The translations under genes were made by a program, and so were the position numbers. Under the pieces are notes generated by a model. That model searched no databases and had not been told where the DNA came from. It was given only the letters and a program-made list of their open reading frames with translations. A stretch of DNA of 64,000 bases, from positions 496,001 to 560,000 of the forward strand of contig MBPM02000018.1 in NCBI GenBank assembly GCA_001695595.3, in the 5' to 3' direction. Source of the DNA: Plasmopara viticola. Its lineage: Eukaryota; Oomycota; Peronosporomycetes; Peronosporales; Peronosporaceae. Each line of letters begins with the position of its first letter. The stretch's first letter is position 1. Below, one piece after another: positions 44,215-56,935 of this stretch.

Positions 44215-46496
44215 CAAAATTAAAATTTTCTATTATACACTTTACACTCCAGTCGGCCAAGTTTCTAGCAGCAGCAAATGCGATATTTCCTCAAGTCGAT
44301 GATGCAGTGTCCCTCTGTAACTTTACGTCATCGGCAATAAGCTAGTGGTAAAATGAATTACCAAAAATAAATATAAAAAAGATCAAGAGATACTGAAAAG
44401 GATGAGTCATCATGAGACATCATGGAATTTCTTTTTTTGCAACTATTTTTCACTGTATAATGTATCTCCTCCAGCGTATGTATGACCGACCCTGGGACCG
44501 ATAGGATCCGAAGTAAGGCAGCCGGAAATAGGTCACTAAAGTGGACGGGCCATATCACCCGAGTGTGTGACTGCCCTACCCGAATAGGTAAAAAAAGGGT
44601 TGGGTGGGGGACGCCACTGACCGAGAAAGTCCCATAGTGTAATGAGGGGTACGAAACTCGGTCCCAATATGGGTCGGATTGCTACCAGCGTCCCGCGATG
44701 GAGACAGCTTAGTTCTAGCCTGTGGGTTCCGCAAGCTTAACTCTCCCTAACAAATATATATAGGGTCCATGTTGACAAAAAGAGGTAAGAGATCGTTGTC
44801 CAACGACTTGATTCTGGCCGACCTGTAGGATCAAAAAGCTTTTTGAGTAAACTTGGCTTAAATGCAACTACATTATCATTTCCAAATCAAATTGGCATGC
44901 CAATTTTTTCTGCTTGAGCAAAGAATTTACGGATTGGCATCATTTGTATCAATTGCCATATTTCTCAGGACGACAGACTCACTTTAAAATCTTCTTTGTT
45001 CTCCTCGGTGATCACTTAAGTATATGTAGTGAGCGAAAGTTTCGGCTTCGCTTCGGATTGACACCATATTCTATTAAGGCTCCTTTAATTTGCATACGAG
45101 CTCGTCATTGATCCTAGACGAACGCTAAAGTTTGAGATCCATATTATTTTATTTTGGCATTTTTTCTGGCTTCGTCATCAACGAACTTCCTTGAGCATAT
45201 TTTGTTACATGTCAAGCACATACTGCTCACTTTCTGCCTAATCTTGATTCTCGAGGCAATTCGACGCAATGATGTGTAACACCCGTAGTTTAAAGTCCTC
45301 TCGCTCGGCATATTTGCTGCTAAAATTACTCATTCTAAAAAAATTCTTAATATTACGCGTACACTTCCAAGTAGATACATGTTTCGATCGTAACATTTGT
45401 CCCTGACACTACTATCATCGCTGGTAGAGTCGTTCGATGCTTTGTACATACATAAGTCGATATGCAATTCAAGCACGTCCGACTTCTTGTCTGTTCAACT
45501 CTTAAACAATTTACGATGCTCAATAAATTAAAATTTGTCATTGCTGTAATGACATCATCTTCATTGTCGGAGATCATCTTCGTCGTCCGAATATAGTAAT
45601 CTACTGGTTTTGTTATTTACCATTCTATTGATTCGACATTGATTTATCCTGTTCAGTAACTTTGCTTAATTCGACTTACAAGAAATGCCATTGCAATCTA
45701 AAACTTCAGTGTCGATACACTAGCGCCATCGATGATCAAGCCTCGTTGGCACGACAAGCCTCGAAGGAGTTGATTACCGATGGCGTTGGTATATTGACAA
45801 CCTCTGCGACAATTAAAGCACTAATACTTAGACTAGCATATCACCCTTAAATAAACTTTAATCGATAAAATTGGATGCTTGCCATATTGTTGTTCTCTAT
45901 GACTGAAATTAGGCTATATATTAATATAGAAATATCGCTTTAGGAAGATTGGATTATAGAATATTAAAGCGAACAGTTCAGTAATAAGTTGCTAAAAACA
46001 GTGTACGACACTATCATATAATTTACGATATTTAGTCAATTGCTCGACATATTGAACATGGGAGTCCATTGTAATTTTTGCTCACTTGACGAGTCGAAGA
46101 CAGCCCGCTTTCAAGATGTATCTACTATTGTATTATGCTAGAGCACTAATCAGTTTAGTGATGGTGTCATCCAAAGTGCTATCGCAACGAAAAATGTACT
46201 TATGGATTAGGAAGCGCCTTATGACAAAACGGCCCGACAGGAAGACTAAAAAATACTAGTAGTACTCCTGCTATATCCAAAACCAGATGTAAGTATTAAT
46301 ACATTATTTCGCTTTTTGAATTCTTAGTGCTTACTTCGCAGTTACTTCGGAACTGCATCGCCACCTGATTGGCTGGCTAAGACTTGATGCTCATTGGGGC
46401 GGGCGACGTATAACATCAATATTTTATTTAGGCCTAAATCTTCACACATTTAAATAGAACCAGCTGTCAGGGAATTTGTATGGTATAATGAGTCTA
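44215..46496. other. Spacer upstream of the HMG-box gene
   Basis: No gene supported. 44464-44780 is a G-rich non-coding stretch in an AT-rich setting, possibly a transposon end. A perfect 16-bp palindrome lies at 44831-44846. The last roughly 150 bp form the HMG-gene promoter. Confidence 0.4.
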
Positions 46497-46510
46497 TCAT
46501 TCTCCCTTTG
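46497..46510 (+). promoter_or_regulatory. Oomycete Inr-like element of the HMG-box gene
   Basis: TCATTCTCCCTTTG fits the oomycete initiator consensus (TCATTYYNCAWTTT) at most positions and lies 55 bases before the ATG at 46565. This supports that ATG over upstream non-ATG starts. Confidence 0.5.
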
Positions 46511-46564
46511 CCTGCGCTGACTATACGGCATACTCAAGAGAAGTCAAGCCCTTTTCGCGCCAGC

Positions 46565-47260
46565 ATGGAACCACTTGCGGCGAATGAACATGGAGCCGGA
46601 GCAGCCTGGGCGGCTATCAAGACTGATGCTGCTGGCGGTAAGAAGCGCAAGCGTCTGCAGAAGAAGGCACCGGGAGCACCTAAACGTGGCAAGTCTCCGT
46701 ATATTTTATTCTCCATGGAAAAGCGCGAAGAGATCAAATCCACGATGCCTGACAACTCAAAAGTGACGGACGTGATGCGCGCCATTGCCGACGCGTGGGG
46801 TAAGATGAGTGATGAAGACAAGCAGCCGTGGAAAGTGGCGGCTGAGGCCGATAAGCAACGATACGAGGAAGAGATGGCGGCGTACGACGGCCCTCTGCGT
46901 GTGCCCAACAAGCGTGCGAAGAAGCATCCAGACGCCCCCAAGCGCGCGTCTTCGGCCTTTCTCTTTTACAGTCAAGTCATGCGTCCACGTATAAAAGCCG
47001 AGCACCAAGACATGAAAAATACGGAGATTTCCAAGCAACTGGGTGAAGCGTGGTCCAAGGCGACAGACGAGCAAAAGGCTCCGTTCGTTGAGAAGGAAAA
47101 GGCCGATCGCGCTCGCTACAAGAGCGAGATGGAGGAGTGGAACAGCCACAAGGCCGAGCGGGAATACAACGAGTCTCAGCAGCAGTACAACAATTACGCA
47201 GCCATGACCGGCTTTGATCAAATCAATTACACGGGCACTTTCTCCGCTACAGAGGTTTAA
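46565..47260 (+). CDS. Two-box HMG protein (HMGB-like)
   Basis: 231 residues, single exon. HMG boxes bend DNA and act in chromatin, transcription and repair. After a basic stretch (KKRKRLQKKAP), box A spans about 37-107 (APKRGKSPYILFSMEKR to EEEMAAY) and box B about 122-192 (APKRASSAFLFYSQVMRP to MEEW). The tail of about 40 residues is Gln/Asn/Tyr-rich rather than the acidic tail of animal HMGB1. The basic N-terminus should direct it to the nucleus. The frame is open upstream to 46508, but only through a TTG; the ATG at 46565 follows the Inr-like element. Convergent with the PGK gene. Confidence 0.92.
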   Translation: MEPLAANEHGAGAAWAAIKTDAAGGKKRKRLQKKAPGAPKRGKSPYILFSMEKREEIKSTMPDNSKVTDVMRAIADAWGKMSDEDKQPWKVAAEADKQRYEEEMAAYDGPLRVPNKRAKKHPDAPKRASSAFLFYSQVMRPRIKAEHQDMKNTEISKQLGEAWSKATDEQKAPFVEKEKADRARYKSEMEEWNSHKAEREYNESQQQYNNYAAMTGFDQINYTGTFSATEV

Positions 47261-47729
47261 GCGTCTGCCCGCCATAATTTGGATCTTGCCGCTCTACACC
47301 TGTGGATCCGTTTGGCCAAACGCGTTGACATTTTCATGCAAAAGGATCGTTTAGAAGTTGCAGAGCTACGGGACGACACTTTGTGTACACATTAAGTGAG
47401 ATACTGCGATCAACGCGGTGTCGTCGTCGAGCATGAGATGGTGCCTATTCACTTTTGTTTTTTGCACATTGTAACGTATGTTTCTTATCTTAAATTTTGC
47501 TTCTCAGTTTTGCGTTTTTATCCTGCAGTGGTTCTTCGTAATCTTTAGTCGCACAGATAAACTGCTTCAGTTGCGCTTTTTAAAATGCTGCAAACATTGG
47601 TGCTAGGGCCATTTTAGCTGCGACTGATGCTGTGCTTCCTTTCATGCAAAACTATGCGTAATACATTGAAACGAGACACATTGCCTACAGCTTGCTCTTT
47701 AAGATCCGAGACACCGTTGACCGTGCTAG
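47261..47729. other. Convergent 3' spacer, HMG / PGK
   Basis: AT-rich 3' flanks of two convergent genes. No feature beyond likely 3' UTRs. Confidence 0.5.
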
Positions 47730-48974
47730 TCACGCCGACGACAAGGCATTCACCCCAGGCAGAACCTTACCCTCCAGTAGCTCCAAACTAGCCCCACCAC
47801 CCGTGCTCACGTGGGAGACCTTGTCCTCCGTGTTAAATTTAACGCAGCAAGTGGCCGTGTCGCCACCACCGACGATCGTGGTAGCTCCCGACTCCGTGGC
47901 CTTAACCATAGCATCCATCACGGCTTTGGTGCCATCAGCAAAGTCGTCAAATTCAAACACGCCCATGGGGCCATTCCAAACGACTGTCTTGGCCTTCGTT
48001 ACCGCAGCGCTAAACGCTTTTTGGGACATGGGGCCAATGTCCAGGCCCATCCAGCCTGCTGGAACCCCCTCTTTTTCAGTACAAATCTTCTTGGCAGCGT
48101 CCGCAGCGAATTTGTCACCAATTGCGAAATCCACGGGCAAGTGCATTGTCACGCCCTTTGCTTTGGCCTTTTCCATAATCTTTGGTACGATCTTGGCCCC
48201 GTCAGCATCATACAATGAGTTGCCGATCTCCATATTATTAATGACCTTACTAAAAGTAAAGGCCATGCCTCCACCGATGATCATTTCGTCGACCTTGTCG
48301 AGCATGTTCATAATCAGCTGGATCTTATCAGCAACCTTGGACCCACCGAGAATCGACACAAATGGGCGTTGGGGGGCGTCCAATGCCTTGGCAAAGTACA
48401 CGAGCTCCTTATCGAGCAAGAAACCAGCGGCCTTAATCGGAAGGTCTACACCGACCATCGAGCTGTGTGCGCGGTGCGCCGTGCCAAAGGCGTCGTTGAC
48501 GTAAACATCTCCTAGCTTGGTGAGCGAGGCACGGAAGGAAGCCACAGCATCAGAAGAGGCCTGAACCTTGTTGCCCTCACCGTCCTTGCCCTTGCCCTCC
48601 TCCTCAACGTGGAAGCGCAAATTTTCAAGCAGGATGACGCTGCCATCAGCAGGGTCCGCGCAAGCGGCTTCGACTTCGGGTCCAATGCAGTCCTTGAGAA
48701 AAATGACCTTGCGACCAAGCTTCTCTTCCACAACGGTGGCCACCGGGGCAAGCGAGTCCTTAGCGCTGGGCATTCCGTCGGGGCGGCCTAAGTGGGACAT
48801 GAGCACGACAGCTTTTGCGCCGTGACCTAGCACGTATTGGATGGTGGGAAGCGCGGCGTCAATGCGTTGTGTATTAGAAATGGACCCATCCGGAGCGAAG
48901 GGTACGTTAAAGTCTACGCGGACAAGCACGCGCTTGCCCTTGACATCCACGTTTTTGACGCTGAGCTTTGCCAT
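47730..48974 (-). CDS. PGK: Phosphoglycerate kinase
   Basis: 414 residues, single exon, of the usual family length. The enzyme converts 1,3-bisphosphoglycerate and ADP to 3-phosphoglycerate and ATP in glycolysis. Both Rossmann-like lobes are present: the PGK signature [13 protein letters not shown] at about 14, the substrate-binding SHLGRPDG, the hinge/nucleotide region [12 protein letters not shown] with [10 protein letters not shown], and the C-terminal [24 protein letters not shown], whose Gly-rich loop binds ATP. No presequence is visible, so the protein is probably cytosolic. The start MAKLSVKN agrees with the family and the gene appears intact. Confidence 0.97.
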   Translation of the reverse strand: MAKLSVKNVDVKGKRVLVRVDFNVPFAPDGSISNTQRIDAALPTIQYVLGHGAKAVVLMSHLGRPDGMPSAKDSLAPVATVVEEKLGRKVIFLKDCIGPEVEAACADPADGSVILLENLRFHVEEEGKGKDGEGNKVQASSDAVASFRASLTKLGDVYVNDAFGTAHRAHSSMVGVDLPIKAAGFLLDKELVYFAKALDAPQRPFVSILGGSKVADKIQLIMNMLDKVDEMIIGGGMAFTFSKVINNMEIGNSLYDADGAKIVPKIMEKAKAKGVTMHLPVDFAIGDKFAADAAKKICTEKEGVPAGWMGLDIGPMSQKAFSAAVTKAKTVVWNGPMGVFEFDDFADGTKAVMDAMVKATESGATTIVGGGDTATCCVKFNTEDKVSHVSTGGGASLELLEGKVLPGVNALSSA

Positions 48975-51900
48975 TGTTTACTATATTGAAAAGATTTGAG
49001 TGCATGGGGCTTTGGACTTTATCAAAGCATCGTCTTTCTCATGAAAGTCGCCAACTTAACACAATATATTTTTAAGCCTTAGTATGATGGTAGCTTATTT
49101 TTAAATATTAATGGCGCTTTATACTGGTGTACTTAGTCACGATCTAAAGGCAGAGCAATAACTCGTACCTCTGAAAATCTTTAAGAAGCACCATCTTCTT
49201 CTCTACAACCTTCGCAAAAATATACATTTAGAGTTTAATGTAGTTCTTTAGTTTCGCTCACCAAGTACCCAGTCTAGCTGAGACCTCAGAACATGACAGT
49301 AAGTTTTCCAAAAGTTTGCCCGGAAGACATTTTGCTTTAACAGTATCGTAGATACAATCTACGAATTGAGCTAGCTTGAATCTCGACGTGCCTATGCTGT
49401 GTAGCGTAATGCACGAGACCAATTTATGTAAACACGGCGAAGTGGATGGAAAAATACTAAATTTAAGGGCGAAAAGCTTGATAGCCGCGAGCTCTTTTAT
49501 ACTTCTCTTCATTTAAGAACGCTGGCTAAGACCGGGTCACAAGACATGCAGGAAAATATGCAATTATTCGGGTTCACTATTCGCAGTCTGAGACGACAGA
49601 CTGTGCAATAGAATGCACTTTGCTGGGGTACACTATAACACGACTCATCGGTGTTTGTGCTATGTCCCATACGAAACAAACTTCGTTACCGCAATTATGC
49701 CTCCATCGATTCTCGTTAAGCGCTTCATTAAAGCCGTCTTCAGTTTGTACATAGCAGACACAATCCTCGGACCTCAGACACCAATAGACCATGTTTCACT
49801 AAGTTTTTTTGTCGTTTGGCCACAGCGTTCACCCAATCGGTTCCCCACCAAGCCCGAATGTTTGGAGCTTTTGCTGGTTTAATACGTCTTCTCCACGAAG
49901 TCATTTCCTTTTGCTCGTCTACCACTCCGTACTTCGACCCCGATATTCGCTTACTTTGATGCATATTTTGCTTCCAAATTGCGGTATAATATCTGTGTCG
50001 GTTACCAGAGACCACAATTGTTATGATGCTGCTTTAATGTTTAAAATAAAAGCTCCAATTTTGTATAATGGTACATTACATCCGCCTCATTAAGATCTGA
50101 GCTACATGTGTTAGTAGAGAGACAAGTTATACGAATTGCTCGTATGGCTAAATGCTCGTGTGGTATAATAATGACGAATCAGGCAAAGTGGAATTCTGAT
50201 AATCGACCGGGTCATCAAGCAATAACTAAGCCAGCAACGAAAAATGTTGCTTCTGTATCCAACGGGGTACCCACACCAAAGACGGACTCTACGCCAAAGA
50301 GCCGTTTTCCTGTGAAAAGTGTGGAGGAAGCTCCAAAAATACCACGACAGGATTGTGTGCGCACCATTTGCGTACGCCCGGTGGTCTACGGCCATTCAGA
50401 AATTATGAAGACCTTCTTTTGCTCCGATGAGCACCTTCCTCGCCTCCTTTGGGGTAGAGTAGGAGCTGAAAGATAGCGACAGTGTTGTCAGACAGCTCCA
50501 GCAGCTAGATATCAGTCAGAAAAATGCTAGACTTGTCATCCGAAAACTGACCACGCGAAAGGCCTTACTTGTCAAGACAAGGATAATGAGGATAAGTCTC
50601 AAATCCCTGGAATGAACTCGCAGACGATCTCGCCAACTTTGAAGATCAGGAAGAAAATGCAGTCCGAGAAGACAATTCACGATACCGTCTAGTTTACATC
50701 AATGATTAATACCATCACCGCAGTTGGGGCTTTGCGATTAGCCTACAGCCAGGTAGTGACGCAAGTCATCGTCTCGCGAGAGGTCCACTTGCTCTTTGGA
50801 CAGCGGGTTCGGTGAAGAAGGGAAAGACACTACGGGTATGTATCACCCGTTCGATGCAAAACATGGCGCCAAGTACGCTTAACTTCATTTCGCGCCATAA
50901 AGGCTCTTCAAAAGGCACTCTTTGCGCGGTATTTGTAAATAAAACTTCGCTTAAAATTTGATTATTTAATGTGAACTTCTTGTGGCTATGCTCGGCTGCA
51001 TCACATTTTGCGTTAAGATTTAATCTCAGCCGTAAGGATTCGACGATAAGGGTGACTTTGAAAAAAATTTCGACAATTAAGCCATCCGTGTACAAATGAA
51101 TTACCAAGATGAACGTCTAGCCTTTTTTGTTTAGCCAATACAGAGCAACTTCGGACAGAGTTCCAAAACCTTTGAAGTAAGAGTTTAATTTGCACTTTTT
51201 GCAGGTCAGAGACAACTCATCTTCGGCGCAATGCCAAACCAGGCGCCAAAGCGTAAGCTACGAGCGCGGGTTGGAGCCCACTACTACCTTTTCAACGTAC
51301 ATTTATAAGTAAAAGGCTTACTCGCAAGCCAATAGTTGCTCAAAACGAAATGGTTTCGAGACAACCTTTTCGGAGCCGTTCGAGACATTTACACAAGTTC
51401 CGTGAATCGAAATATTAGCGCCACTTCGCAGACGATTCTTGCTTCCCGGAAAATTGTCTCTGTTTCCTTACACGCTCCACACGAAGTGCAGCTGGCTTTA
51501 TCATCGAAAGACGCCGAAAAAGATTGCTTTCGCCTCGGCTATATGTCACTTACATGATGAGCAACCGGTTTCTTTAGACCATATGCAAGCGCTTTAAATT
51601 GCTCACGGGTTCTACCCTGACGGTCAAGCTGCGGCTTCTTCGGGGCGACTTCGAATCACTCGAGGCCCTTAAAAAGATGGACATCTTGATCCATGTAACC
51701 TACCAGCTAGCAGTCTGAACGACCATAGCTTAGCGCAAACTCCCGACTTTTTCCGCAAAGCGTTTCTTCCTTTGTGGTAGGATTGGAGCCAACCGACCTT
51801 CAGCCTCAAATGTATGCAGCTAATTGCCTTTAGCCGATTCGGTGATGATATGGGCACTCGTTCTCACCTTACCAGCACAGTTGACCGCGAAAGCTACCTT

Positions 51901-54183
51901 CAAAGATGCGAAGGGAACCTTGAGACTCTATGAGGCTCGGTATCCTGAGGATCGTATTGCCTATTCACAGGCCTTGCAAACAATTTGAGTGTGTCAACAT
52001 CGTCGTGGAACGATCGATGGTGGAGGCCGACATATGCTTTTGACGTAAGATGTACTCTTTATATTGCTTTAAATTGCCAATTCTTCGAGAGATTTTAGTT
52101 ATGCAATAATGTATCAGCTTTGATTTTTTGCTGCCTACTAGTTCTTTTTCATCGCAGCAATTAAGCATAAAATATATCCCCCCCTATGTAAAACAAATTA
52201 TTTTGTTTATCTTGAGTGGATGCAATCGGATTCTTGCCCTGTTAGTAGGTTAAGACAAGTCGGAGACCTGATATAAAACGGTTTTACGAGCCATTCAGTA
52301 CTTTTGGTGCTTAGCAAAACTCTGGGGTTCCTTGGCCCTTTTGCATAGTAGAGTATACAGCAGATAAATGGGCGGACCACATTTCTTTGAATGTCTCTAA
52401 GCACGCGATTCGCTCTTTTGTCGGACCACTCGTCGAATAATACTCTGTTGTTAATATCAGCAAACAAGTTTCGTATAGCGGGATAGCATTTGACAGGGCG
52501 TCCCCATTCGACATCATTACGCTTGGAAGTCCACTATATTAAACGATTGATTCATAGAAGCAATGCTATTTGTCTCCAAGCTATACCGGCTAGAAGATGT
52601 GCCACGTACAAAGGCGGCACAAAAACACCACTTTGGCCGTGTTGTCAATGTCCTTCGGCTGCGAAAAGTAAAGTCGAGCCTTTCTTAGAAAAATGCATCG
52701 ACTCTGTCTTTGCTCTGTTTTTCCAGCACCAGCATGGGCTATAAAGAAGCCGACGGGAAAGGCGCTGGTTCTACTTTCTGGTAGGTCTCGTATGATTCAC
52801 ATACTTGTCCACCTACTCAAACATGCAGGCCACCGAACTTTTGTGGAAATCAAGAAAAAGAATGCTGTCTCTCGAATCAAATGAAAGCAGCATTCGGCCT
52901 AGAAGCATATAGTACTTAAGAGTCGAACTTACTTGATTGTAATGCAAATTGTCTGCTCACTTCTAACGACGCTGCTGCAATTGCCGTCCAAGACTTTCCT
53001 CTCAATTCGGTAACTGTAGCGATTGTGAAGCACTCAAAGCACTATGAATTGGTATCAAGTTTCTAATTGCCCTATGAGTTCGTTGCTTGACTGGTCTTAT
53101 AACTCTGCTTTGGTCTGTTTGAGATCACTTTGACTTGATTTGTAAACAACGCTTAAATTACAATTTGTGGTCCGTGTCAACCGTCTTGCCGTTTGTTAAG
53201 GAAAATACGCGCACTTACTGCCGTCTCCAAGGATGCGCATCTTGGATCGACCATAGAAGGCGTAGAACTTAGAATATACATTTGGAGCTATTTTAAACAA
53301 GATAGTTCAGCCCGGCAGCCTAAACGTACCGGGATTTCAATGAGATAATCGTTCATGGGACAGTACGACGGACCATGATGAAACTTTTTTCATATTTTTG
53401 GGGCCTCTGCGGACCCCTCAAAATGGTTTAAAAAGTCGAGGAATGTCATTACCTGCGCTGCAACGGCACATTTGCCGACGTTTCCGTAAAGCTTATCAAG
53501 GCACGGTTCTTACGAGTCGGCTTCCTTCAAAGCCGACTAGTTCCCATCACTTTAGTTTCGAGCTACTTTATCGTCAAAGTATGTCGGTTCAAAAGTCGGT
53601 ATTGGTCCTTTTGACCTAAGAAAATGATTTATGTCTTTGCAAAAGTTTGTAGTGGCCGAGGCAGGTGTACGGACAGCAGTTGTTCAGCACCATCAGGAGT
53701 TTAATAGCTCTCTTGGTAGCATTAAAGACGTCCATAGTGTGACGCTAGCCGTACTTACCGCAAGGAAAAATAATCTTTGGTATCATTATCACATACAGTG
53801 CACTGTATAAAGTTGATTCGACCAAGTTTTTTGCCGCCATGTCTTTTTTTGTAGTATGTATTGATGCAGGTAAGTTTGCGCTCTCCAGCTTATTATGAGC
53901 ATGAGATAGCTACCAGTGTTCGTTGGTTACCAACCACAGAGCACAGTAGCGAGTGCTGAATTTTTGCTCACGCATCATGTCAATATACATTTTTTCGGCA
54001 AAGAGCGCATCAATGAGCTCACCTATTTTTGTGGCAACAAATATTGTGTAGTGACGCAACTTTTCCTAGCTGGCTTGAGGTAAAATTTGTGCTTATATAT
54101 GATAGTTTTGATGACGAGCAAGACAAGGATGTCTGGGGTCATCATTGTTGAGCGCAACGAGCGCTTTCTATGTATGTCAGTTT
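48975..54183. other. Gene-poor spacer, several unidentified frames
   Basis: No gene can be named. Longer frames are 50108-50476 (+; Lys/Pro-rich with CVRTICVRPVVYG), 51336-51557 (+; LALSSKDAEKDCFRLGYMSL), 52207-52517 (-) and 52490-52884 (+; LVLLSGRSRMIHILVHLL). They look like eroded coding DNA, probably transposons, but show no catalytic motif. A perfect 16-bp palindrome lies at 53793-53808. Confidence 0.4.
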
Positions 54184-55800
54184 TCAGATAGGACGAGGAT
54201 GTGTATAAATCGCAAAAAGGTCTTCAAATATTATAAACGCCATATCTAATATGTTTTCGCAAGTAAAAAAAGCTTTAGCTTCGAGATACTCGAGTCTCAA
54301 TACCTGGTACATCTCTTGTATCGGCTCCAACTGAAAACATCCACCGTAAGATTTGTCTGCCAATAACCCCTCTGGAAATGGTCTTTTTACTAATGAGGAG
54401 GTCTTTTGTGTCATATAAGGAGCAATTCTGCATCGCATCTACACTCTCCTCTTGCGGAGCAATGTCATCCGCTCTAGTTGTAATCTTTGCAGCCACCCCG
54501 CTAAGAGATGTAAAAAGTGGCATCACGCTCACCATCGGGAAATATAAGTCACTATGGTATCTTTCATTCATATATTTGCCCACGCTCCCCATCCAGGGTG
54601 GCAACATTATTCACCAAAACCCCGTTGTACAAATATAAGTGGCTTAATTTATGGCCTTGCCCTATCAATCAATCCAGAGCTCGTGCTCTTTTACTCATAG
54701 CTTGCCCAGGATCAAGTCACATTGGTTCGTTTTGAGGACAAGCGATGACAATGTGCTGTCGATATCCTAAAACTTCACAGCCACGTCTATGGTCGTCTCG
54801 AGTCAAGTTATCGACTAGTTATAGCGAGGCTCATATGTCAAAGCTGCTTTTCCTTATAGAATCATTTGAAATGCTACTGCTGCCTGCTGGCGTGTGGTCT
54901 CAACATGTTATCCTACCAATACCTAAACATACTTCCCTTATCCAGTGCGCATTTAGGAGTCTACCGCCGTTGATTTTCCCTTCAAACTGTCAATGTGTTT
55001 TAGCCACACAACCATCATGGAGACAGAGTCCATCCTAAGTAGGTCTCCTATTGACGTCTAGATTAAAGGTGTGGTTGTTGCTAAGCTTCTTAGCAGAGCC
55101 CTGCAAAGCCTTGGGAGTGGGTACTCATGGCCATTCATGATTCATTCAGACAGGCTTTCCACCCCCCCCTCACCCACGAGTCTCGTTGTTTTTACAATAC
55201 CCACCCAATACTCATCAGCCTGTCGCTCTAGTAGCAGTGCTCATCGAAATAACCGATTAAATGTCTGTTTTATTTAGCGATATCTCGATTGGATCACAAA
55301 AAATTATGTCCTCACCGACGCGTGCCTGTACTTCCCTCTGCTTCTTGGTGAAAGTGCCACCAGCATCGAAGAAGTTGTCTTCCGACATCATACTTGCCGT
55401 CGATGCAGCCAAGATGCGGCATGCATACTCACCAGGATCGGAAACATCTTAATTCCATACTACTTCCACCACGCCAAACATTGATTGACCCATCAACTTG
55501 TTTCGGCTTCGCTTGCCAATATGTGCCATACACGACTTGAACTCAACATACATGTGGGTACTGAAGTCATTAAAAAGTTGGGCAACCAAAACATCAACAA
55601 TATCGACATCATCTTCCAGCATGTTGTACACAGATCTGATAAATTTGGTGTTGATGTGGGCCTACTTGCTGGGTGCGGTGGGTATTTATGTTTGTTGGCG
55701 ACAACAATTTTAGGATTGCACTTCTCTAAGTCCATCTTGAGCGTGACCTTTGCCGTCGCGATTTCGTCTGAATTGACCAAATACCAACCGATCGTCGTTT
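54184..55800 (-). pseudogene. Unidentified decayed coding region
   Basis: The minus-strand frame 55631-55262 reads about 122 residues with one internal stop (TAA at 55449-55451). It includes DVDIVDVLVAQLFNDFSTHM, CMAHIGKRSRN, then DPGEYACRILAASTASMM and ARVGEDIIFCDPIEISLNK. 55780-55633 continues upstream in another frame (VTLKMDLEKCNPKIVVANKH), and 54607-54184 downstream is open in two overlapping frames. Composition and length argue for a former protein gene, but I recognise no family. Confidence 0.35.
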
Positions 55801-56108
55801 GATTGGATCACTTCGCAGCGCTGCCTCAACGTGAATCTCAAATTTCGAATTTCTCCCTACATCTAGGCATTAGAGCTGTTTTGATGACGACAATGGCATC
55901 ACCATCCTTTGGCTTAAAAGATTGCCATCTTCTTCCAATTTCTAGGTTAAGCTGTATATGTTGGGAGAGGCGTTGGTGTCAATTAACAACTTAATGTATA
56001 ATTAGAAATTCGAATCACTACAGTGCCATTGTGGCCGACTAGAACTTATTGAGTGGAGACCGCTCGAAATGTGGGCGATCTTGTGAAACATGCGTTTGAT
56101 TTTAGCAG

Positions 56109-56564
56109 CTAAACAACCTCGTAATACATCTCAGAATGCTGCTCAGGCATTGCAGGAGTGCAATTCAGTGGGCTGCATTCAGCTGCTTTAGCTTTTGCTG
56201 ATTCGGCTCTGTATGCTTGAGCGTTAAAGTAATTGACGAGCTTTTTCGCTCTATCGATCAAAGTAGAGAAGGGAAGCACGTCGGCGGATTTGTAGAGCGG
56301 GTTGCCATTCACGCCATCTTTTAGTTTTGTCGTCTTTTTCATTACCGTCGTCGGAATCGTGGCCTTGTTGTGGTCGAAGTAGGCGTTACAATCGGATACA
56401 GTTGAAATACTGTTGGCTCCGCAGCAGTATAAGTCACTGTCAGAGCCAACAATGATCTTGCCACGCACGTATTCGAACGGACTCATGTCTGTCGCACAGA
56501 AGTCGACGGCGGCCGTCGCCTCGTGCGGATCTGTAATTTCCAACCGCTGCCATTCCCGTGCCAT
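56109..56564 (-). CDS. Hypothetical protein, possibly 5'-truncated
   Basis: An intact frame of 151 residues from the ATG at 56564 (MAREWQRLEITDPHEA), GC-richer than its surroundings and with several Cys (DLYCCGANSISTVSDCNAYF; ECSPLNCTP). No signal peptide or membrane segment is visible at this start. The frame remains open to a GTG at 56579. A different frame just upstream (CHETFVFKLSVKGEHGTG) also looks coding, so a frameshift, an unrecognised exon or loss of the 5' part to the adjoining AT-rich insertion is possible. I do not recognise the family. Confidence 0.45.
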   Translation of the reverse strand: MAREWQRLEITDPHEATAAVDFCATDMSPFEYVRGKIIVGSDSDLYCCGANSISTVSDCNAYFDHNKATIPTTVMKKTTKLKDGVNGNPLYKSADVLPFSTLIDRAKKLVNYFNAQAYRAESAKAKAAECSPLNCTPAMPEQHSEMYYEVV

Positions 56565-56754
56565 GCTCGCCCTTGACACTTAACTTAAACACAAACGTCT
56601 CGTGGCACCTCTTGCATGCAGCAAAGCTATTTTTTGAACTAATGACTGTGGCATACACGAAACAGAACAACCTCAAATCTTCGACATGCCACTTTGTTAT
56701 CATAATAAGCAGTAATATTATTACAATTAATAAAGGAAAATTATTCATATCATT

Positions 56755-56935
56755 ATTCTAGTTTGACATAAACTAAATATTTTTTATATTTAGCATTTTC
56801 CAAATTTTATGTATTGTTATAGAAATAGACAACTTATTTATCAAAAGTTTTATCTATTTAATTATAAAAATAATATGATATGTATAAATTAATTGGTATA
56901 TCTTTTACCTTCCAAGTAAATGGTGTGGGTCCGAT
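56755..56935 (+). other. Possible mitochondrial-DNA insertion with a trnG(UCC)-like fragment
   Basis: A very AT-rich block ends in a tRNA-like piece. TTTAC / loop CTTCCAA / GTAAA forms a perfect anticodon arm (56912-56928) with Gly anticodon UCC, preceded by TTAATTGGTA like a D-loop and followed by GGGTCCGAT like a T-loop. The acceptor and T stems do not pair properly, so it is degenerate. Origin from mtDNA is inferred from composition. Confidence 0.35.

Noticed and set aside
44464..44780. G-rich stretch that looked like an LTR or rDNA piece
   Set aside because: No terminal repeats, TG/CA ends or rRNA signature could be found.
44831..44846. 16-bp palindrome TCAAAAAGCTTTTTGA, similar to one near 14558
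   Set aside because: Simple AT-rich palindromes centred on AGCT are expected by chance in such sequence. No flanking similarity was seen.
46508..46564. N-terminal extension of the HMG protein
   Set aside because: It would need a TTG start, and the Inr-like element lies in this stretch. The ATG at 46565 fits better.
47692..48825. Plus-strand frames across the PGK gene
   Set aside because: Mirror frames of a strongly conserved gene on the opposite strand.
53793..53808. Perfect palindrome ATACAGTGCACTGTAT
   Set aside because: Short, loopless, and with no associated gene or repeat.
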